Shown here: positions 19,779 to 21,126 of the stretch, piece by piece
Layout: every line of letters starts with the position of its first letter
Numbering within the stretch: the first letter of the stretch is position 1
NCBI GenBank assembly: GCA_036897485.1
Contig: JAYMTF010001826.1
Location: forward strand, 1-21,126
Direction of reading: 5' to 3'
Source: Pelargonium nanum
Taxonomy: Eukaryota > Streptophyta > Magnoliopsida > Geraniales > Geraniaceae
DNA length: 21,126 nt
Translations under genes and position numbers: made by a program
The notes under the pieces: model-generated
The model's database searches: none
The model's input: only the letters and a program-made list of their open reading frames with translations
Told to the model about the DNA's origin: nothing

Positions 19779-21126
19779 AATTTTTTATTTACAAAATTCA
19801 TATTATGTATGTTAAAGTTGGTAAGATAGCATTAGGAGTTGCCACCTCATCAACTTAACACTTTCGAGCCTTCTCATTGCATGACTTTTGGTTTTCTATA
19901 GGTTACAATTTGTCACCCCACTAACTAATAATAATAACTAATACATTAAGCTATGATATATAGGATATAATACAATAGATAAATGTTTCTTTTATAAACA
20001 AAAGATCAATTCCTTTAGCTAATATGAGTTTCAAGAATTTGAAAGATCACAAGTTATTTTTTCTTTTATTCATCTATAAATTTCAATGTTTCTTATACTA
20101 TTTTATTCATCTTTTCTTTTCTTAAGTTGCAAAGCTCTCTCCAATTAAGTAGAGGGTAATATATGATGTGCCGGATAAGAAGGTTGATATTCTATGGAGT
20201 TCCACACGAGGAGATTGATTTCACGGAAACAATATAATAGCACTCATTCGTGCCTTAAAAGGTGATGAGAGGTTATTTTTAATTTCTTTTGTTTTTAGCG
20301 ACTTTTTATTAGTTCGGAGACACGTTTGGAGACACGTTGAATTTTTTATTGTACATATAGGTTAACATGTTTGGAGACACGTTTAATTTTAATACTATAT
20401 ACAAAATTTTGTGTTTGATTGTTCAAATTTGTCAATTTTAGTATTCAATAATATGATTTAAAATGTAAAATGTGAAGTTTGTGTTATGAGATTTACTTTG
20501 TATGTATGAATTAGTTATATTTTTGTTTATTATTTTTTTACTAATATAATTTTCACATATGATTTTTTACAGGTTTATTAGAAAAATGAATACAATCTAT
20601 TTATAAACGAAAGACATGGACATCTCAATCTATTTGCAATGACAATACGAAATCTAATATGTATGCAATTCAAGGATCTATTGTATTATCTATTTTTTAA
20701 TTGTAAATTTCAATATTTTTATATAAAAAATTGATTACAAATTGTACGGTAAAGAAAACGAGAAACATACAATGAAAGAGCGGATAGAAAGATAGTTTTG
20801 TGTTTGTACCCGAATAAATGTGATCCATTGAACCAATATTTGTAACTTAAAAGGTGATGAATAACACTATATGATTCTTCCACAAAAAATTACTACTTTT
20901 TTTTTTCTTCTTCTTAAATTGATATAATTCATTTTGGTGCGCAAAAGGGGATTGGATTAACAATTTTATATAATAAAAAAACTAACTTAAGATAACTAAA
21001 CCAATCATTTTTTAGCCCAAAAATTAATTTAAGATAGATTTTTTTTAAGATATGAATTTGATATTCAATCGAATGCATATGGTCATTATGCCACGAAAAT
21101 GTTGAACTCTTCCAAACAAAACGAAA
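19779..21126. other. AT-rich sequence without recognisable gene
   Basis: No long open frame, RNA gene or named element seen. Small direct repeats occur: GGAGACACGTT three times (about 20316-20383), and TTAAAAGGTGATGA at about 20255 and 20848. It may be old transposon sequence, but no ends were found. Confidence 0.4.

Noticed and set aside
1..21126. CRISPR array, tRNA or rRNA genes
   Set aside because: Looked for regularly spaced identical repeats, cloverleaf consensus boxes and rRNA cores; none seen. The tandem repeats present have no unique spacers.

Overview
The window is plant nuclear DNA, most likely from a eudicot. It has long AT-rich introns with GT..AG borders, L1-type and copia retrotransposon remains, several miniature inverted-repeat elements (MITEs), and one well-conserved plant ABC transporter gene. 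Nothing bacterial or organellar is seen. The species cannot be fixed from the sequence.

Layout. Bases 1-210 look like one end of a hAT-type transposon. Bases 475-921 (minus) hold a small intronless gene for a plant protein of unknown role with a plastid-like N-terminus and one hydrophobic segment. Bases 940-2591 are intergenic and contain a probable 404-bp Tourist/Harbinger MITE. Bases 2592-11600 (minus) hold a complete 11-exon ABCG half-transporter gene. I spliced it base by base: all ten introns are GT..AG, every phase closes, and the product is 723 residues. It matches ABCG7 (WBC7) of plants along its whole length. Its introns carry a Stowaway-like MITE (intron 5), a decayed antisense copia pol fragment, a second MITE-like element and a 51-bp direct repeat (intron 7), and a copied piece of exon 8 beside a 31-bp tandem repeat (intron 8).

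Bases 11601-11884 are the ABCG7 leader and proximal promoter, with a G-box and a GACGTC site. Next comes a nested transposon complex. Arms of about 130 bp in inverted orientation (11885-12016 and 17778-18284, roughly 90% identical in the outer 82 bp) enclose a dead L1-type LINE on the minus strand (12017 to about 17157). The right arm is itself split by a 341-bp Harbinger-like MITE with a TGA target duplication and a perfect central hairpin. Bases 18309-19778 form another non-autonomous element or repeat unit, with tandem-repeat ends in direct orientation and a GC-rich non-coding core. Bases 19779-21126 are AT-rich with no recognisable gene.

The only clearly functional units are the small gene at 475-921 and ABCG7. 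The rest is transposon-derived. The point most likely to matter biologically is that the inverted-repeat arm puts two CACGTG boxes about 300 bp upstream of the ABCG7 start codon. I found no wholly new system; the most unusual structures are the nested inverted-repeat complex, the hairpin MITE and the exon-8 copy in intron 8.
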